The position numbers were made by a program, and so were the translations under genes. The notes below the pieces were generated by a model, which saw nothing but the letters and a program-made list of their open reading frames with translations, made no database searches and was not told the origin of the DNA. DNA of 64,000 bases from Aulostomus chinensis. Taxonomy: Eukaryota > Chordata > Actinopteri > Syngnathiformes > Aulostomidae. Positions 62,236-64,000 of this stretch are shown here, one piece after another. Where the stretch lies: positions 5,950,501 to 6,014,500 of the forward strand of contig JBBMOA010000018.1 of assembly GCA_037954235.1 (NCBI GenBank). Reading direction: 5' to 3'. Every line of letters starts with the position of its first letter. Within the stretch, counting starts at the first letter, position 1.

Positions 62236-62436
62236 ACAAGTCAGGTCAAGTCAGTTTTATTTGTATAGCACCAAATCACAAGTTATCCTATGACACTTTA
62301 CAAGTAGAGCAGGTCTAGAACTACACTCTCAACACTCCCAACAGTCCCCATGAGCAAGCACATCAGCAGAAACCTTCCTTTTAACAGGCAGGAACGAAGA
62401 GAAGATGCAGGCTCAGTGGGATGGGCCATCTGTTTT
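62236..62436 (+). repeat. Fish interspersed repeat (TTTATTTGTATAGCACC type)
   Basis: Begins AGTTTTATTTGTATAGCACC, continues with ATCACAAGTTATCC, GACACTTTACAAGTAGAGCA and GGTCTAGA, then TTTTAACAGGCAGGAACG. This is the familiar fish repeat with ...TATAGCGCC...TTTACA...GAGCAGGTCTAGAC order. The family name is not assigned. Confidence 0.6.
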
Positions 62437-62464
62437 GACTGGTTTTGGGGAAATACATCACACA

Positions 62465-62700
62465 CCAAATATACCAGCTGGAGTGTGTATGTTTTGACTA
62501 AAACTGGACATACACATACCAGATGTTGTGTACATTTCGACTAAAACTGGAGGAGCACATCGAAAATAACAACTGATGTGTATGGTTTGACTAACATTGG
62601 AAGTACATACCAAAATGTCTAGCAGTAGTGTTTGTTTTGATTCGTATTGGAGATACACACCGAAACTACTACCTGCCGTGTATGTTTTGAATAAAATTAG
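62465..62700. repeat. Degenerate ~49-bp minisatellite, about five units
   Basis: GTGTATGTTTTGACTAAAA-type cores recur near 62485, 62529, 62578, 62628 and 62678, each followed by CTGGA/TTGGA plus a TACA-rich segment. Period 44-50 bases, divergent units. Directly follows the repeat ending at 62436. Confidence 0.7.
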
Positions 62701-64000
62701 ACGTCAAAGAAAATACATTTTCATCACTGTTTTGTTTTTTTCTTCGCTATCATTCTGAGAAATATCTTGTGCGTACCTAAAGAATATTTAACAATTAAAC
62801 CTGGAAGAGGACAAAACCAGTGCTTGGAATCTTTATTCTGGAAATCATTTATTTCTACAGAAGTATCATAACAGTAATTGCAGCTTCAGCCTCAAGGGAG
62901 ACAGTAAGAAGGATGCAGGAGCCCAGCTCAGACCACAGGGGAAGCATAAATTGCTCTATAAAAAGGAATATAAACGGTGCAATGTTGTTTTCATATGGAT
63001 AATGCATGATGCAGCGTGCGCTAAAATAAAACCCACATTAATCATCAAACTAATACACTGGATCCCATCAGAAATGAGGCGCAAAACTGTGGAATAATGT
63101 CTTTTTAAGGATGCAAATTAAAAATCAATTATGATATATTATATTAGGTTGCAGTTTAGTGCTAGGCTTCAGCTTTTTGGCTTTGTTAGATAAGCACACC
63201 CTCTCCATCGACTGTCATCTGCCTGCAACTGATTTACTTCCTGACTCAGCTATGGGAAACAGTGAAGTTACCCTGATTACAGACATTTCCTTCCTCCACC
63301 ATTCACAGCAACGCCTGGAATGGCTGCAGTATTTACTCAGGCCTCAAGCGGTGAACTCCAGATCCCACACCCACATGGCATGTGCATCATGGGCTACAGA
63401 GGCCACGAGTTCCTGGGAGAGTAGTCCCTCACAATCCAGACAGAAAACATGATATTCTTTAGAGGCATTTTTCATGTAGATAATTTGATTAGGTGAGTTG
63501 GTATCTCAGATGGGTTTGGTTCTGGCTGGTCCTGCTGTGGGACTCCTGACAAGATCAGCAACTGCCACTCCCCCCCTTGAATTTATTGTTTAAAAAAAAA
63601 GAAAAAAAGAAGCTGTACAGGAGCACTTCCTGTACCACTCTCTCAAGGGCCCATTGTGCATTGGGGCCTCTAAAATTTCCCCCAACGACTGGCAACTATT
63701 AGAGCTTCGTCGGTTTTCATGCCCACTTCTTATGCTTTCCACCTTGAAAACCAAAATGTTTTAAAAGCCTGACAAAGGCATTTGATAAGGTTTTGAAACA
63801 GAAGTCCCATTTAAGCCTCCTCTTTTTCAAAATTAAGGGCTTGCCTCTAGCTTAAATTCAATGACAGACACAAGGGGGCAGTGAAGTCTTGAAGAGAGCT
63901 GCAACATTGGCTCCTTGGTATGTGGAAGGTTAAAATTATATCAGAAGTGTTGCTTCAGAACCACACAGTGATTATTTAAAGATCCCATCTTTTCAGTCCA
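62701..64000. other. Right edge, nothing recognised
   Basis: AT-rich unique sequence. Open frames up to 97 codons lack recognisable homology. Confidence 0.45.

Overview
This is about 64 kb of vertebrate nuclear DNA, almost certainly from a teleost and probably a spiny-rayed (percomorph) fish. The genes are split into short exons by compact GT-AG introns. The melatonin-enzyme gene is of the fish-specific AANAT2 type. The non-coding DNA carries fish-style repeats: long (CA)n/(TG)n runs, tRNA-headed SINEs with GGAT tails, and small inverted-repeat DNA transposons. No prokaryotic features, rRNA, tRNA genes or CRISPR arrays are seen. All exon boundaries below were read by hand from GT/AG sites, reading-frame phase and family homology.

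Layout from left to right. (1) rhbdf1 (inactive rhomboid iRhom1), + strand, 801-7976: 15 exons, with the 5' end beyond the left edge. (2) aanat2, - strand, 10584-9267: three exons, tail-to-tail with rhbdf1. (3) A gene-poor gap, 10.6-15.8 kb. (4) mgrn1 (mahogunin E3 ligase), - strand, 25367-17308: 16 coding exons. (5) A gap with the mgrn1 and cdip1 promoters, which diverge. (6) cdip1 (LITAF-domain protein), + strand, 29309-32348. (7) polr3k (RNA polymerase III subunit), - strand, 37305-36357, head-to-head with (8) snrnp25 (U11/U12 snRNP protein), + strand, 38050-39765. (9) mrtfb (myocardin-related transcription factor B), - strand, 54662-42622: 14 coding exons giving a complete 885-residue frame. 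(10) About 9 kb upstream of mrtfb holding repeats and no recognised gene.

The set does not form one pathway. It is a conserved linkage block: rhbdf1, polr3k, snrnp25, mgrn1, cdip1 and mrtfb all have human orthologues on 16p13. aanat2 is the exception, since the single mammalian AANAT sits on 17q25 beside RHBDF2. That fits aanat2 being the ohnologue on the 16p-type paralogon, kept in fish and lost in mammals.

No undescribed biological system was found. The most notable non-genic structures are a nested transposon cluster bounded by one 9-bp target-site duplication, two near-identical-length SINE copies with intact target-site duplications, a long fold-back repeat just inside an mrtfb intron, a Harbinger-like element with the start of a MADF reading frame, a ~49-bp minisatellite, and several CTCF-like motifs.
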